Source of the DNA: an uncultured Methanobrevibacter sp.
Lineage (GTDB): Archaea > Methanobacteriota > Methanobacteria > Methanobacteriales > Methanobacteriaceae
Direction: 5' to 3'
DNA length: 64,000 nucleotides
Assembly: GCF_947169325.1 (NCBI RefSeq)
Contig: NZ_CAMVPN010000005.1
Span: forward strand, 1-64,000
Part shown: piece by piece, positions 1 to 9,616 of the stretch
How positions within the stretch are numbered: the stretch's first letter is position 1
Layout: each line of letters opens with the position of its first letter
Notes under the pieces: generated by a model
Told to the model about the DNA's origin: nothing
The model's database searches: none
The model's input: only the letters and a program-made list of their open reading frames with translations
Position numbers and translations under genes: made by a program

Positions 1-344
1 GTTACCAACCTGAAATCGCTTACTTTGAAACCTGTCACGAAGTAAAACTCATCGTCGATTTGATTTACGAAAAAGGTTTTGCTGGAATGTGGCATGATGT
101 AAGTAACACTGCAGAATTCGGTGGTTTAACAAGAGGTAAAAGAATAATCACTGATGAAGCAAAAGAAGGTATGAAAGAAACTTTAAAACAAATCCAGGAT
201 GGAACCTTTAAAAAAGAATGGGCTGACGAAAACGCTACTGATGGAGCTAACTTAAAAGAAATGAGGGCAGCCGAAGGTAGAAAAGAAATTGAAATTGTTG
301 GTGAAAGATTAAGAAAAGCTTGTGGATTACAAAAAGACGATTAA
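1..344 (+). CDS. ilvC: Ketol-acid reductoisomerase, C-terminal part (cut by window edge)
   Basis: The reading frame is open from base 3 and ends at TAA 342-344, so only about 113 C-terminal residues are present. The segment [15 protein letters not shown] is typical of the knotted helical C-terminal domain of class I KARI, whose acidic residues bind Mg2+. The enzyme converts acetolactate or acetohydroxybutyrate to the dihydroxy acid with NADPH, in valine, leucine and isoleucine synthesis in the cytoplasm. The gene begins outside the window. Another gene of the same pathway, ilvE, lies about 17 kb away. An 8-bp hairpin with a T-tract follows directly. The family call is secure; the N-terminal Rossmann domain cannot be judged. 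Confidence 0.93.
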   Translation, partial: YQPEIAYFETCHEVKLIVDLIYEKGFAGMWHDVSNTAEFGGLTRGKRIITDEAKEGMKETLKQIQDGTFKKEWADENATDGANLKEMRAAEGRKEIEIVGERLRKACGLQKDD

Positions 345-370
345 GTCTTTTTAATCCTTTTTTTACTATT
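331..370 (+). terminator. Hairpin plus T-tract after ilvC
   Basis: AAAAAGAC (331-338) pairs perfectly with GTCTTTTT (345-352) across a 6-base loop that contains the stop codon, and T-rich sequence follows. Archaeal termination mainly needs the U-tract, so the stem may instead protect the 3' end. Confidence 0.55.
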
Positions 371-398
371 TTTTTTATTCAAATTATTTTTTTACAGT

Positions 399-1412
399 GT
401 GGTAATTGTGGTATTTATTGGTATGGACCATGGAACTACTGGAATCTCTTTTTGCATAATGTCTGATGAGGGCGATGTTATCGATGTTTTCAAGATAGGA
501 AGAGAGGAAAGCAAGAAAGGTCTGGTTTCTGCAGCTGAAGAGCTTGAAAAACGTGTTGATTTTAATGATGTCAAACTGATGGCCATTACTTATGCAATGG
601 GGGACGGAATTAGTAAGATCCTGCCGACCGATAAGGTCAAGGACAGGGGAATTCTCTCAATCAACGGTGCAGGTAAGGTGACTGGCGGGGGAACATCAGT
701 GTTCGGTGAACTTGAACAGCTGGACATTGATTCAATAATGATTCCTGGCCTTCACAAGGATTCAACATCATTGAATGAAATGTTCAGGGCAGCATATTCC
801 CATCAGGCAAGCCCGGAAAAGGTAAGCATTTCCTACAATGCGATAAAGGAAACTGGATGGTCCAATTTTATAGTGGCGGACATTTCATCAAACAGTGTGG
901 ACATCCTGATAGAGGATGGAAAAATAAAAGGGGCAATGGATGCATGCGTCGGCGCAATGGGTGTTGTTCATGGACCTATTGACTTGGAAATGATTAGAAA
1001 TATCGATGAGAATGATGCATCAGCAAACGATTGCTTTTCACATGCTGGCGCTATAAAAATAGCTGGAATTGATGGAAAGGTAGCCAACATGAAAGACCAG
1101 CTTCTTGAAAACTATAGAAACGGTGATGAGAAAGCCAAATTGGCAATTGATACATTAATCATGACTGTAGCTATGGAAATAGCAGGTCTTGATGTCGTAT
1201 GTGAAAATGAAATTGAAGGAATTGTCCTGACAGGTTCAATCGGATCTGCAACAGAACCGTTTAACTTTTCAGATGAAATCAACAGGTATTTCAAAAACAG
1301 ATATGAATTGAAAGTCATTTCAAAAGATTCCGGAGCTATCGGTGCAGCTCAAATAGCGATGGATGTTTATAATGGTAAAAAAGAGATTTTAGGCATAGAA
1401 GTTGATATTTAA
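399..1412 (+). CDS. Methanogenesis marker protein 12
   Basis: This is a 337-residue protein of the methanogenesis-marker-12 family (related to DUF1464), found in methanogens. The N-terminal GMDHGTTG (residues 8-15) is a phosphate-1 loop of the ASKHA (actin/Hsp70/sugar kinase) fold. A second glycine-rich stretch, VLTGSIGSATEP, sits near residue 278 and fits the adenosine-binding region of that fold. The biochemical role is not established. The start is taken as GTG 399; GTG 408 is also possible, and neither has a clear Shine-Dalgarno (SD) site. It is convergent with the Sm-like gene, with 4 bases between the stops. Family assignment is strong; function is unknown. Confidence 0.88.
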   Translation: MVIVVFIGMDHGTTGISFCIMSDEGDVIDVFKIGREESKKGLVSAAEELEKRVDFNDVKLMAITYAMGDGISKILPTDKVKDRGILSINGAGKVTGGGTSVFGELEQLDIDSIMIPGLHKDSTSLNEMFRAAYSHQASPEKVSISYNAIKETGWSNFIVADISSNSVDILIEDGKIKGAMDACVGAMGVVHGPIDLEMIRNIDENDASANDCFSHAGAIKIAGIDGKVANMKDQLLENYRNGDEKAKLAIDTLIMTVAMEIAGLDVVCENEIEGIVLTGSIGSATEPFNFSDEINRYFKNRYELKVISKDSGAIGAAQIAMDVYNGKKEILGIEVDI

Positions 1413-1419
1413 ACTTCTA
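1396..1419. terminator. Shared hairpin between convergent genes
   Basis: TAGAAGTT (1396-1403) and AACTTCTA (1412-1419) form an 8-bp stem over the ends of the marker-12 and Sm-like genes. Because it is symmetric it could serve both directions. Confidence 0.45.
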
Positions 1420-1623
1420 TTTATCTTCTTTTACACTAATGAATATTATATTTCCTCCTTTAATGGTTTCAAGACCATTTTCATTTTCAAGGACTAAGTT
1501 TAAGTAATTATCAATTGCGATTATTTTTCCTTCGCTTTGGTAATTTCCTCTTAAATCGACAGTTACATATTTATTTTTAAATTGTGCAAATAGTTTGTTT
1601 ACATCATTTTTTTCAAAACTCAT
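1417..1623 (-). CDS. Sm-like (LSm) RNA-binding protein
   Basis: This 68-residue protein has the length of archaeal LSm proteins. The Sm1 motif covers roughly residues 18-47 (KYVTVDLRGNYQSEGKI and the following NYLNLVLEN), and the Sm2 motif IKGGNIIFISV is near residues 54-64. These proteins form heptameric or hexameric rings that bind U-rich RNA and are linked to tRNA and small RNA processing. The ATG at 1623 is the only plausible start. It is convergent with marker protein 12 and divergent from the 47-aa protein gene. The fold assignment is solid; the RNA partners cannot be read from the sequence. Confidence 0.9.
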   Translation of the reverse strand: MSFEKNDVNKLFAQFKNKYVTVDLRGNYQSEGKIIAIDNYLNLVLENENGLETIKGGNIIFISVKEDK

Positions 1624-1698
1624 TTTTTCAAATCCTTGAATATTCTACATAAATATTGATGTTTCAACTTTAAATACTTTAATGTTCATAATAATATC

Positions 1699-1842
1699 AT
1701 GGCAATTAATCAATTAGAAAGTAATTTAGAGGCTATTACTCGTACAATAGCGCAATTAAAGAAAGATGGATGCACTGATGAAAAGATTTTAAACGAGCTC
1801 AGAGAAGAAAGGGAAAAAATACTTAAAGACTTAAACTTATAA
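1699..1842 (+). CDS. Small helical protein of 47 residues
   Basis: The ORF is ATG 1699 to TAA 1840-1842. It starts MAINQLESNLEAITRTIAQL and continues with charged residues (KKDGCTDEKI, NELREEREKILKDLNL). The pattern suggests two amphipathic helices around a KDGCTDE turn, so a helical hairpin or small coiled coil. A TATA-like TTTAAATAC lies about 25-30 bases upstream and no SD site is visible, which fits a leaderless transcript. Its codon use resembles neighbouring genes and it fills the gap between the Sm-like gene and surE. No family is recognised; function unknown. Confidence 0.65.
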   Translation: MAINQLESNLEAITRTIAQLKKDGCTDEKILNELREEREKILKDLNL

Positions 1843-1847
1843 GTATT

Positions 1848-2624
1848 TTACTTTATCCATTCCTTTAATAAACTCATATCACCGGTCAAATCAATTGTAA
1901 GTGGTGTTATTGTAGTTTTTTGTGCTCGACGTAATTCGTAACCATCACTGCCGGGTTCATCCAAATCATATGGTTCACCGCCAATCCAGTAATATGGTTT
2001 TCCGCGTGGATCCATGCGTATATCTATGACTGGAGTGTACATTCTTTTTCCCAGATGTACAACTTCAAATTCTTCATTTATGGGATTTGCCGGAATATTG
2101 ACATTCAACAAATCGATTCCTTCAGGCAAACCTTTTTTTAATACTATTTTTGATAATTTTTTAAGCATTTTACCTGCAAAATCAAAGTCTATCTCGTTTT
2201 CCCCGTTTTCGAATTTGATATCGTCCCTTGTCACTTCCTGTGATATGGCTATTGTTGGGATTCCAAAGCTTGCAGCTTCAAGTGCCGCTCCAAGGGTTCC
2301 TGATGTTGTCAGCTCGGCCTGTCCTATGTTATATCCTGTGTTTATTCCAGATATCATCAAATCCGGGTGTTTGTCGAGTATTTCAAACAATCCGATTGTT
2401 ACCGCATCGGTCGGTGTGCCGCTTACGCCATAGCCCTTACTTCCGTCTCTTAAAGTATGTTCATTGACTCTCAGTGGTTCATATAATGTTAATGCATGCC
2501 CTATTCCGCTCTGCTGTAGTTCTGGAGCCACTACATATGTATCACATAAATCATCAACTGCCTTTTTTGCAGCAAGTATTCCTGAAGCTGTGATTCCATC
2601 ATCATTACATATTAACGCTTTCAT
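1848..2624 (-). CDS. surE: 5'/3'-nucleotidase SurE
   Basis: The protein has 258 residues, the usual length for SurE. The metal-binding NDDG motif is at residues 7-10, followed by the family signatures SGTPTDAV and SGINTGYNIG and the internal TSGTLGAALEAA. SurE removes phosphate from nucleoside 5'- and 3'-monophosphates and sometimes short polyphosphate; it is a cytoplasmic metal-dependent enzyme. The gene is convergent with the 47-aa protein gene with 5 bases between stops, and divergent from the endonuclease-fold gene. Nothing unusual is seen. Confidence 0.93.
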   Translation of the reverse strand: MKALICNDDGITASGILAAKKAVDDLCDTYVVAPELQQSGIGHALTLYEPLRVNEHTLRDGSKGYGVSGTPTDAVTIGLFEILDKHPDLMISGINTGYNIGQAELTTSGTLGAALEAASFGIPTIAISQEVTRDDIKFENGENEIDFDFAGKMLKKLSKIVLKKGLPEGIDLLNVNIPANPINEEFEVVHLGKRMYTPVIDIRMDPRGKPYYWIGGEPYDLDEPGSDGYELRRAQKTTITPLTIDLTGDMSLLKEWIK

Positions 2625-2752
2625 ATATTTATTTGGGTATTACTTTGTTAAAATAATTTTAGGTTTCAACCAGATATAAAAAACTTTAATAATAATTTCA
2701 ATTATAAAATATAATATTAATATTTGATGAAAAAACACATGCGGGTGGAAAC

Positions 2753-3655
2753 TTGGAAAAACCACAATTGATTAATTTTATAGCAAAAGTAATGGAGGAC
2801 TCCGGTTTTAAGGTTTACAAGAACTTTAAAACATCTCAAAAAGTCATTGACATATATGCTGTCTTGCCTACAACAATTGGGGACTTTGGTGTAGTTGTAG
2901 CATGTAAAAATTATGACAAGGACTTTGAGATTGGAGTGGATGTTTTAAAAGAGATGGAAGATGTTCAACAGAGTATTAAGGCATCTAAGGTAACGATTGT
3001 ATCTTCTTCATACTTCTCCAATCAAGCAAAGAACTATGCTCTTAGGAAGAATATCAAATTGGTTGATAGGGATAATTTAATTGAGCTTGCAAAGCGTTAC
3101 CAAGACAGAACATCTCAAACCACTTTGGATAATACTCCTTATGACGGTGGAGCTTCCGCTTATATCGAGGAAGAATATCCTGGATATGAGGAATACGACG
3201 CTTCGGATATGGAATATCTTATGCAGAGGCGTGAAGCATATCCAAACGTTTATAAGAGTTCTCTATACAGGCAGAGTGATGAGCCAAGGTCCAATCCTAT
3301 ATCTTCCCTTTTAAATAGGAACATTCCATCCATAGGCAGGTCATCTCAAACAAATCTTTATAACTATAATGCCCCTAGCAGAAATTCAAATTATGAACCA
3401 TTATTATTCAAATTAATCAATAACCCTATTGTTTTAATTGTTTTAGTTGTAGCAATTTCTTACGCTCTTGCATTCGTGTTCGGTAATCTTTTAGGTATGG
3501 ATGCCGGAATCTGTGGTTTGATTGAGATGGTTGTAGCATTGCTACTGTCTTATGGTTTGTCCTTATACACAGAAAGAAACAGTGACTTTGTAATTAAAGG
3601 AACATTCGTATTCTTTATTTCACTGATCATTTTAATTATATTAATTTTTGTTTAA
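2753..3655 (+). CDS. Mrr-like restriction endonuclease-fold protein with C-terminal membrane segments
   Basis: Residues 1-118 resemble the Mrr/DUF2034-type PD-(D/E)XK nuclease domain, with D33 in VIDIYAV and K52 in VVACKNY. The position before the lysine that is normally E or Q (ExK/QxK) is Ala50, so cleavage activity is doubtful. Residues 120-215 are a low-complexity linker rich in Tyr, Ser and Asn. Three hydrophobic helices follow (about 221-242, 249-270 and 281-300), so the domain is probably held at the cytoplasmic membrane face. The start is TTG 2753, preceded by a GGTGGA-type SD site. The role may be DNA surveillance or something non-nucleolytic; not known. Confidence 0.7.
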   Translation: MEKPQLINFIAKVMEDSGFKVYKNFKTSQKVIDIYAVLPTTIGDFGVVVACKNYDKDFEIGVDVLKEMEDVQQSIKASKVTIVSSSYFSNQAKNYALRKNIKLVDRDNLIELAKRYQDRTSQTTLDNTPYDGGASAYIEEEYPGYEEYDASDMEYLMQRREAYPNVYKSSLYRQSDEPRSNPISSLLNRNIPSIGRSSQTNLYNYNAPSRNSNYEPLLFKLINNPIVLIVLVVAISYALAFVFGNLLGMDAGICGLIEMVVALLLSYGLSLYTERNSDFVIKGTFVFFISLIILIILIFV

Positions 3656-4702
3656 GTTAATATAATTAAAATTTATTATTATTAAAACAAAACCTATTAG
3701 GTACAAAAACCAAATCATAATGTCTGTTGGCCCAGTTTCTATCCAAATCAATGTGTGTGTTAATATTATAGAATAGATGCCAACACCAATTCCTTTTTTT
3801 AGCTTATCCATTATTCCTAGAAATATTCCCATTGCCAGCATCTGAACAGCAAGCCCGATAAAACCAAAATCAAGCATTACCGGTCCGAATAGTGTGGATG
3901 TTAGACAAACGCTGTAATGCAGAACGTATTCTCCAACGAAAGTTCTCGGACTTCCTGAAGAGAATATCATGCTTAGGATGTGTCCGTGTGTAGTGCCGCT
4001 TAACGGAAGGATTCTCTCAAAGACCTCCAGGGTAAATGCGGCCCTGTAAAAAATCAGTTCCAGGGGATTCAATGTCCAGTTCTGGGATGCGATTGACTGT
4101 GAGGCGATGTATCCCACCGCCATCACTCCGGCAACTATTGCAGCAATAAATATTATTCCCATTTTCCTTGAAATCTTGTCCAGGTAATAAAGGGTAATGA
4201 ATGAGCTTCCTAAAATCCCTAAAACTGATGTCCTGTATCCGTTAAGTCCGAATATCAATGCTCCAAGAAGCACCAGCAATAAATATTTCTTATCGTAGTG
4301 TTTTGCAAGCAGCACATTGATCATAATTAAAAATAGGGGATAGGCAACTCTCCAGATGTTTGTAGTTGCATTTGACTTCAATACGCTGTTGAAAAGAGGA
4401 ATTCCTCCAATCAATAACAGATTCATGGTCTGTAGGATTAATGCAATCAAAATGAGAATAATGACCAGCTTTTCAGATAGAAAATTGATTTCCTTGATGT
4501 CGCTGACGTTGATTTTAAACTTTGCAATGACGAGTCCGATTACAAATACCAGACATGCGAAGAGTATTGTTACAATCACTTCCAAATCCAGGGAATCTTC
4601 AAATCTGTAGTTGAATGAACCGATATAGCCCATCGCCAGAAATGCAAGTATTGCAACCACCAGTATTGACGGCTGGAAAAAGTCGATTTTTTTTAAATCC
4701 AT
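3641..4702 (-). CDS. Oligosaccharide repeat-unit polymerase-like membrane protein (Wzy-type)
   Basis: This 353-residue protein is almost entirely hydrophobic, with about 10-12 predicted membrane helices and a larger extracytoplasmic loop near residues 210-270. Length, layout and the NGYRTSVLG segment fit the oligosaccharide repeat unit polymerase (O-antigen polymerase-like) families. Such proteins join lipid-linked glycan units at the outer face of the membrane. It lies 1 base downstream of cfbB on the same strand, so the two are probably cotranscribed although no functional link is evident. Its 3' end overlaps the end of the convergent endonuclease-fold gene by 15 bases. Wzy-type sequences diverge strongly, so the substrate is unknown. 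Confidence 0.7.
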   Translation of the reverse strand: MDLKKIDFFQPSILVVAILAFLAMGYIGSFNYRFEDSLDLEVIVTILFACLVFVIGLVIAKFKINVSDIKEINFLSEKLVIILILIALILQTMNLLLIGGIPLFNSVLKSNATTNIWRVAYPLFLIMINVLLAKHYDKKYLLLVLLGALIFGLNGYRTSVLGILGSSFITLYYLDKISRKMGIIFIAAIVAGVMAVGYIASQSIASQNWTLNPLELIFYRAAFTLEVFERILPLSGTTHGHILSMIFSSGSPRTFVGEYVLHYSVCLTSTLFGPVMLDFGFIGLAVQMLAMGIFLGIMDKLKKGIGVGIYSIILTHTLIWIETGPTDIMIWFLYLIGFVLIIINFNYINLNKN

Positions 4703-4703
4703 A

Positions 4704-6053
4704 TTATCCTTGAAGTTCTAGTGAAGATATTGTGAGATTGCCTCCAAAGTTAGGCATTGCGGCAACATGGGTGTGAACATAGCTTGCAAGGGTATTCCTT
4801 TCCATGAAACCGTCCTGGTTATTGTATGATCCTTTTCCTCTTAAGATATTGAATGCCATATCATGTTTAAGGTCATTAACGATTACCTTTGAGTAATGGA
4901 ACTCATGGCCGTTGAACTTTTCGCCTTTTTTGGAGATGATGTTGTCCTGGGTAACTTCAGCGATTGTATATTTCAGCGCCTGAACCCTGTCTGTGAGAAC
5001 TGACTGGTAAGGGTATACATTGACGACTTTGTCTTCATGGATGGAATTCATAAGATACATTAGACCGCCGCATTCGGCAAATATTGGTCTGTCATCCAAA
5101 TGGAACTGCTTGATGTCTTTAAGCATTTTTTCATTTTCCGACAGCTGTTTTGAAAAGAGTTCGGGATATCCTCCGCCGATGTACAGTCCGTCCACGTCAG
5201 GCAAACCTTCATCCTTTAAAGGGGAAAAGTACTCTATTTTTGCATTGTTTGCTTCTAAAGATTCGATGTTTTCCTTATAATAAAAATTAAAGACTTCATC
5301 AAATGCCACTCCGATTTTCACTGGCTGCTTGTTAAGCTTATTCCAGATTGGAACGATATCCGATGTTATTTTAGGCGCCTCTTTAGCAATTTCAACCAGC
5401 CTGTCCAAATCAATTGAATTTTTAATGACTTCAGACCAGAGGTCAATGAATTTCAGTGAGTTTTCCCTTTCTACAGCGGGAACAAGGCCTAAATGCCTTT
5501 GCTCTATGGAAATGTTGTCGTCCCTTATTATTCCGCCGATGACTTCGGTTTTTGTAAGCTCTTCAATGGATTTTTTGGTCTTTTCATAGTGGGCCTTATT
5601 TTTCACCTTGTTTAAGATGACTCCTGCAATGTTTATTTCAGGGTCCAATGCCTTAAAGCCCAAAACCAGTGCGGCAGCACTTTTAACCAAGCTTCGAGAA
5701 TTGATAATTAAAATAACAGGAGTATTTAAGGATTTTGCAACGGATGCGGTACTGCCGATATCATTGATGGAGTCTATTCCTTCATAAAGGCCTCTTACAC
5801 CTTCAATTATTGCTATGTCCTTGCCTTCCATACCTTTTAGGAATGAGTCTCTGACCTGTCCCTCTTTCATAAAGAATGAATCCAGGTTTCTGGAGGTATT
5901 TCCGGTAGCTAATGTATGATATGACGGATCGATATAATCCGGTCCAACCTTAAATGGCTGTACATTGTATTTTTCACTTAATGCTTTCATTATTCCGGTT
6001 GCAATTGTAGTTTTTCCAACTGCACTGCCGGTTCCTGCTAAAATAATTCTCAT
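4704..6053 (-). CDS. cfbB: Ni-sirohydrochlorin a,c-diamide synthase (CfbB/CbiA family)
   Basis: The protein has 449 residues. An N-terminal dethiobiotin-synthetase-like ATPase domain has the P-loop [10 protein letters not shown] (residues 7-16) and the segment [15 protein letters not shown]-terminal class I glutamine amidotransferase domain carries the AECGGLMYL nucleophile-cysteine motif and a late FHYSK. In methanogens CfbB amidates the a and c acetate groups of Ni-sirohydrochlorin using glutamine and ATP on the way to coenzyme F430; homologues act on cobyrinic acid. The methanogen background favours CfbB, but a CbiA role cannot be excluded. It is transcribed away from thrS and is followed by the Wzy-like gene. 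Confidence 0.88.
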   Translation of the reverse strand: MRIILAGTGSAVGKTTIATGIMKALSEKYNVQPFKVGPDYIDPSYHTLATGNTSRNLDSFFMKEGQVRDSFLKGMEGKDIAIIEGVRGLYEGIDSINDIGSTASVAKSLNTPVILIINSRSLVKSAAALVLGFKALDPEINIAGVILNKVKNKAHYEKTKKSIEELTKTEVIGGIIRDDNISIEQRHLGLVPAVERENSLKFIDLWSEVIKNSIDLDRLVEIAKEAPKITSDIVPIWNKLNKQPVKIGVAFDEVFNFYYKENIESLEANNAKIEYFSPLKDEGLPDVDGLYIGGGYPELFSKQLSENEKMLKDIKQFHLDDRPIFAECGGLMYLMNSIHEDKVVNVYPYQSVLTDRVQALKYTIAEVTQDNIISKKGEKFNGHEFHYSKVIVNDLKHDMAFNILRGKGSYNNQDGFMERNTLASYVHTHVAAMPNFGGNLTISSLELQG

Positions 6054-6150
6054 GATTAATACTTTGTAGTTGTTTTATATTAAATTTTTAGATTAGCTAT
6101 TTTTATATAATATTAAAAATAAAATCTAAATCATAATATATGGTGGTTAA

Positions 6151-7974
6151 ATGAGAATTTTACTAATTCATTCTGATTATTTAAATTACAATGTAAAGAA
6201 TAAGACACCTGTAGCTGAAGAAATCGAGGATGCTAAAATGCAAGGTGCCTTCGATGAATCCTTAGTGGTATTTACAGCTGTCGAAAAAGAAGATGAAAAT
6301 AATCCAGAAGGTATTGTTGAAAATTTAGTCAGTGAAGTTAAAAAAACCAATGATCAGGTCAAAGCTGAAAATATAGTGTTATATCCATATGCTCACTTGT
6401 CTTCATCATTAAGTTCTCCAAAAGTCGCTGTACAAATCCTAAAGGATGCGGAAGAGGCTTTGCTTGCTGAAAATTTCAACGTTAAAAGAGTACCTTTCGG
6501 ATGGTACAAGGCATTTGAAATTTCCTGTAAAGGGCATCCGTTAAGTGAACTTTCAAGAACAATAACTGCTGAAAAACAGGAAGAAAAAGTGGAAAGGAAA
6601 CCTTCAACCTGGCAGATTCTTGAAGGAGACAAAATCACACAAATCGAAGACTTCGAATTCAACAACAGAGCATTCAAGCAACTCGTTGACTATGAACTCG
6701 GTCAAGGTGCCTCTGATGAAGGCGAACCGCCTCACGTCAAACTGATGAGGGAAAAGGAAATCTGTGATTATGAACCTGCATCCGATGTCGGAAACCTCAG
6801 ATGGTATCCTAAAGGAAAACTGATTAGGGATTTGCTTGCGGATTATGTTTATGACTTGACTGTCGAACGTGGAGCGATGCCTGTAGAAACTCCAATATTT
6901 TATGATTTAGACAATCAGGCAATTTATGAGCATGCATACAAATTCGGAGAAAGACAGTACAGAACAGACACCAAAAAGAAATTGATGCTCAGATTTGCAG
7001 CTTGCTTTGGTGCATTCAGATTAATGTCAGATTCCTATCTGACATGGAAAAACTTGCCTGCCAAAATCTTTGAATTGACCAGATACAGTTTCCGTTATGA
7101 GAAAAAAGGAGAAGTTGTCGGTCTTAAAAGATTAAGGGCGTTCACCATGCCGGATTGTCACTCATTCTGTTGTGACGTACCGTCATCCTTAGATGAATTT
7201 TCCGCCCAAACCGACATGTGCATGCAGACAGGTAAGGATTTGAATTTGGACTTTGAAGTAATTTTCAGGGCAACCCAGGACTTCTTTGATGACAATGAGG
7301 AATGGATGTATGAAATCGCCCGCAAATTCGAAAAACCTATTCTTTTGGAAATCCTACCTGAAAGACATCATTACTGGGTATGCAAAATCGATTTGGCCAA
7401 CATTGACGCTTTAGGACGTCCAATTGAAAACCCTACTGTTCAAATCGATGTTGAAAGCGGTAAGAGATTTGGCATTACCTACCTCGGTGAAGACGGCAAC
7501 CAGCACAACCCTACAATATTGCACACTTCCCCAACCGGAAGTATCGAAAGGGTTTTATGTGCTATGCTTGAAAAAACCGCATTGGAAATCAATGAAAGAG
7601 CTCCAATGTTGCCTACATGGTTAAGTCCGATTCAAGCAAGGATTCTTACTATAGGCGAAGCCCATAAGGAATTTGCAGAGGAACTGTATCAAAAAATCAA
7701 TGCTTCAAACATTCGTGTCGATGTTGATGACAGGGATGAAAGCGTAGGTAAGAAAATCAGGAATGCATCCAAGGAATGGATTCCATACATTTTTGTCGTT
7801 GGAGACAAGGAAATGGAAACCGGCAAGTTCCAGGTTACCGTACGTGAAACCGGAGAGAAAGTCGACATGACAGTTGACGAATTGATTGCTGAAATCAATG
7901 GAAAATGCGAAGGAAAACCTTTCAGAAGATTGCCTTTACCTAAGGATATTTCAAGAAGGATTAACTTCCAATAA
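6151..7974 (+). CDS. thrS: Threonyl-tRNA synthetase, archaeal type
   Basis: The protein has 607 residues. Residues 1-140 form the archaea-specific D-aminoacyl-tRNA deacylase-like editing domain (start [14 protein letters not shown], with the later YPYAHLSS strand). The class II core follows, with motif 2 at FRYEKKGEV and zinc ligands expected in AACFGAF and in the DCHSF and LHTSP regions. The anticodon-binding domain covers about 500-607. It charges tRNA-Thr and clears misacylated Ser-tRNA-Thr. The start ATG 6151 has the SD-like GGTGGTT just upstream. It is divergent from cfbB across about 97 bases that contain TATA-like stretches. Confidence 0.97.
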   Translation: MRILLIHSDYLNYNVKNKTPVAEEIEDAKMQGAFDESLVVFTAVEKEDENNPEGIVENLVSEVKKTNDQVKAENIVLYPYAHLSSSLSSPKVAVQILKDAEEALLAENFNVKRVPFGWYKAFEISCKGHPLSELSRTITAEKQEEKVERKPSTWQILEGDKITQIEDFEFNNRAFKQLVDYELGQGASDEGEPPHVKLMREKEICDYEPASDVGNLRWYPKGKLIRDLLADYVYDLTVERGAMPVETPIFYDLDNQAIYEHAYKFGERQYRTDTKKKLMLRFAACFGAFRLMSDSYLTWKNLPAKIFELTRYSFRYEKKGEVVGLKRLRAFTMPDCHSFCCDVPSSLDEFSAQTDMCMQTGKDLNLDFEVIFRATQDFFDDNEEWMYEIARKFEKPILLEILPERHHYWVCKIDLANIDALGRPIENPTVQIDVESGKRFGITYLGEDGNQHNPTILHTSPTGSIERVLCAMLEKTALEINERAPMLPTWLSPIQARILTIGEAHKEFAEELYQKINASNIRVDVDDRDESVGKKIRNASKEWIPYIFVVGDKEMETGKFQVTVRETGEKVDMTVDELIAEINGKCEGKPFRRLPLPKDISRRINFQ

Positions 7975-8031
7975 TTATATTTATCAATAAAAATAAACTA
8001 TTAAATGTTATATTATAACGGAGGAAATTTA

Positions 8032-9282
8032 ATGGACCCAATGTATAGAATAGGAGAAGCTCTTATTGGAGACGGCCCTGAATTAGCACACGTTGATTTA
8101 TTAATTGGTGATAAATTTGGACCGGTTGGTCAAGCTTTCGCTATTGGTTTGTCTAACCTTTCCGTAGGCCACACTCCTTTAACAAGTGTAATCAGACCTA
8201 ACTTATTGACCAAGCCAGCTACTTTAATTATCCCTAAAGTAACTGTCGGTGATTTGGAAGATGCAAGTAAAATATTTGGACCTGCACAAACCGCTGTTGC
8301 AAGAGCGGTGGCTGATGCAGTAGAAGACGGATACATTCCAAAAGACATTGTCGAAGACATTGTGATTAATGCAAGTGTATTTATTGACCCATCTGCAAAA
8401 GATTTCAGAAAAATTTATCAATACAACTATGGAGCAACCAAATTAGCTATCAGAAGAGCAATGGAAGGTTACCCATCAATCGACAAAGTACTTGCAGAAA
8501 AAGATCGTGGAACTCACCCAATCATGGGATTCAAAGTCAAAAAACTTTGGTCACCACCATACTTACAAGTTGCACTTGACCTGGACAATGAAGCTGCTAT
8601 GGAAAGAATTATCAACGATTTACCGGACAATGATAGGATTCTTCTCGAAGCCGGTACTCCACTCGTTAAAAAATTCGGTGTTGGAATTATCGGTAAAATC
8701 AGAGCATTACGTCCAGATGCATTCATCATTGCCGATTTGAAAACTTTAGATGTTGGTCGTGTTGAAGTTAAAATGGCAGCTGATGAAACCGCTGATGCAG
8801 TAGCTATTTCCGGTCTCGGTACTATTGAATCCATTGCTAAAGCTATTCACGAAACTCAAAAGCAAGGTATTTACTCAATCCTTGATATGATGAACGTTAA
8901 AGGATTTGAAGAAAAATTAGCTCAACTTCCTGATGATTTAAAACCAGACATTGTTTTATTACACAGAAACGTTGATATGGAATCCTACAGAGCAGAGCAC
9001 GGTGAAGATACCAGTGACATGACCGAATGGGGTAATATTAAAGATATTAAAGCAACTCTCGGTGGAAAAGGTCTCATTGCCGTTGCTGGTGGAATCAAAC
9101 CTAACAATGTTGAAGAAGCAATTGAAAAAGGTGCAAACATAATTATTGCAGGAAGATACATTATCGGTTCAAGAGATGTCAGAAGAGCTGCTCAAGACTT
9201 CTTGGAACATTTCGACCCAGATCCAGATAATATGAGACTTGCAATGGATGAAGATGAAAATATTGAAGTAAAAGACAAGTAA
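8032..9282 (+). CDS. fae-hps: Bifunctional formaldehyde-activating enzyme / 3-hexulose-6-phosphate synthase
   Basis: This 416-residue fusion protein has a Fae domain at about 1-160 ([20 protein letters not shown], with the Fae His in AHVDL), which joins formaldehyde and H4MPT. The Hps domain covers about 170-400 ([36 protein letters not shown]); it is an orotidine decarboxylase-like TIM barrel. In archaea the Hps half usually runs in reverse, releasing ribulose 5-phosphate and formaldehyde for pentose supply, and Fae captures the formaldehyde. ATG 8032 is chosen over an ATG at 8005 because a strong CGGAGGA SD site (about 8019-8025) lies between them. A 10-bp hairpin follows the stop. Confidence 0.95.
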   Translation: MDPMYRIGEALIGDGPELAHVDLLIGDKFGPVGQAFAIGLSNLSVGHTPLTSVIRPNLLTKPATLIIPKVTVGDLEDASKIFGPAQTAVARAVADAVEDGYIPKDIVEDIVINASVFIDPSAKDFRKIYQYNYGATKLAIRRAMEGYPSIDKVLAEKDRGTHPIMGFKVKKLWSPPYLQVALDLDNEAAMERIINDLPDNDRILLEAGTPLVKKFGVGIIGKIRALRPDAFIIADLKTLDVGRVEVKMAADETADAVAISGLGTIESIAKAIHETQKQGIYSILDMMNVKGFEEKLAQLPDDLKPDIVLLHRNVDMESYRAEHGEDTSDMTEWGNIKDIKATLGGKGLIAVAGGIKPNNVEEAIEKGANIIIAGRYIIGSRDVRRAAQDFLEHFDPDPDNMRLAMDEDENIEVKDK

Positions 9283-9318
9283 ATTAGATTTTTTCTAATT
9301 TACAACTATTTTTTTTTA
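9279..9318 (+). terminator. Hairpin plus T-tract after fae-hps
   Basis: GTAAATTAGA (9279-9288) pairs fully with TCTAATTTAC (9294-9303) across a T5 loop, and a run of ten T (9309-9317 region) follows. Confidence 0.6.
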
Positions 9319-9334
9319 AAAAGGAGTTTTTATT

Positions 9335-9616
9335 ATGGGATTTTGCAATTCATGTGGCAGACCAATTGTAAAAGAGGATTACGGAACAAATAAGGACGGA
9401 AGCCTTAATCCTGAATTTTGCAAAGACTGTTTTCAAGATGGTGAATACACAGAACCAGATATAACTCTAAATGAAATGATTGTAAGAAAAACAAAAGAAA
9501 TGATGGAAAAGAATCCAAGATTGGCAGAAACACATGCTACCGGAATTACAACCATGTTCATTCCTGGATTAAAAAGATGGAATCCTGAATTTCAGGATGA
9601 TTATAAAACCCTCTAG
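9335..9616 (+). CDS. Small zinc-ribbon protein
   Basis: This 93-residue protein has two Cys pairs, C4-x2-C7 (FCNSCGRP) and C29-x2-C32 (FCKDCFQDG), matching the putative zinc-ribbon family Zn_ribbon_2. The second half (residues 40-93) is helical and charged with no further motif. It has an AAAGGAG SD site and its own short leader after the fae-hps hairpin. Its stop overlaps the end of the convergent coiled-coil gene by 4 bases. Probably a cytoplasmic zinc protein of unknown role. Confidence 0.8.
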   Translation: MGFCNSCGRPIVKEDYGTNKDGSLNPEFCKDCFQDGEYTEPDITLNEMIVRKTKEMMEKNPRLAETHATGITTMFIPGLKRWNPEFQDDYKTL

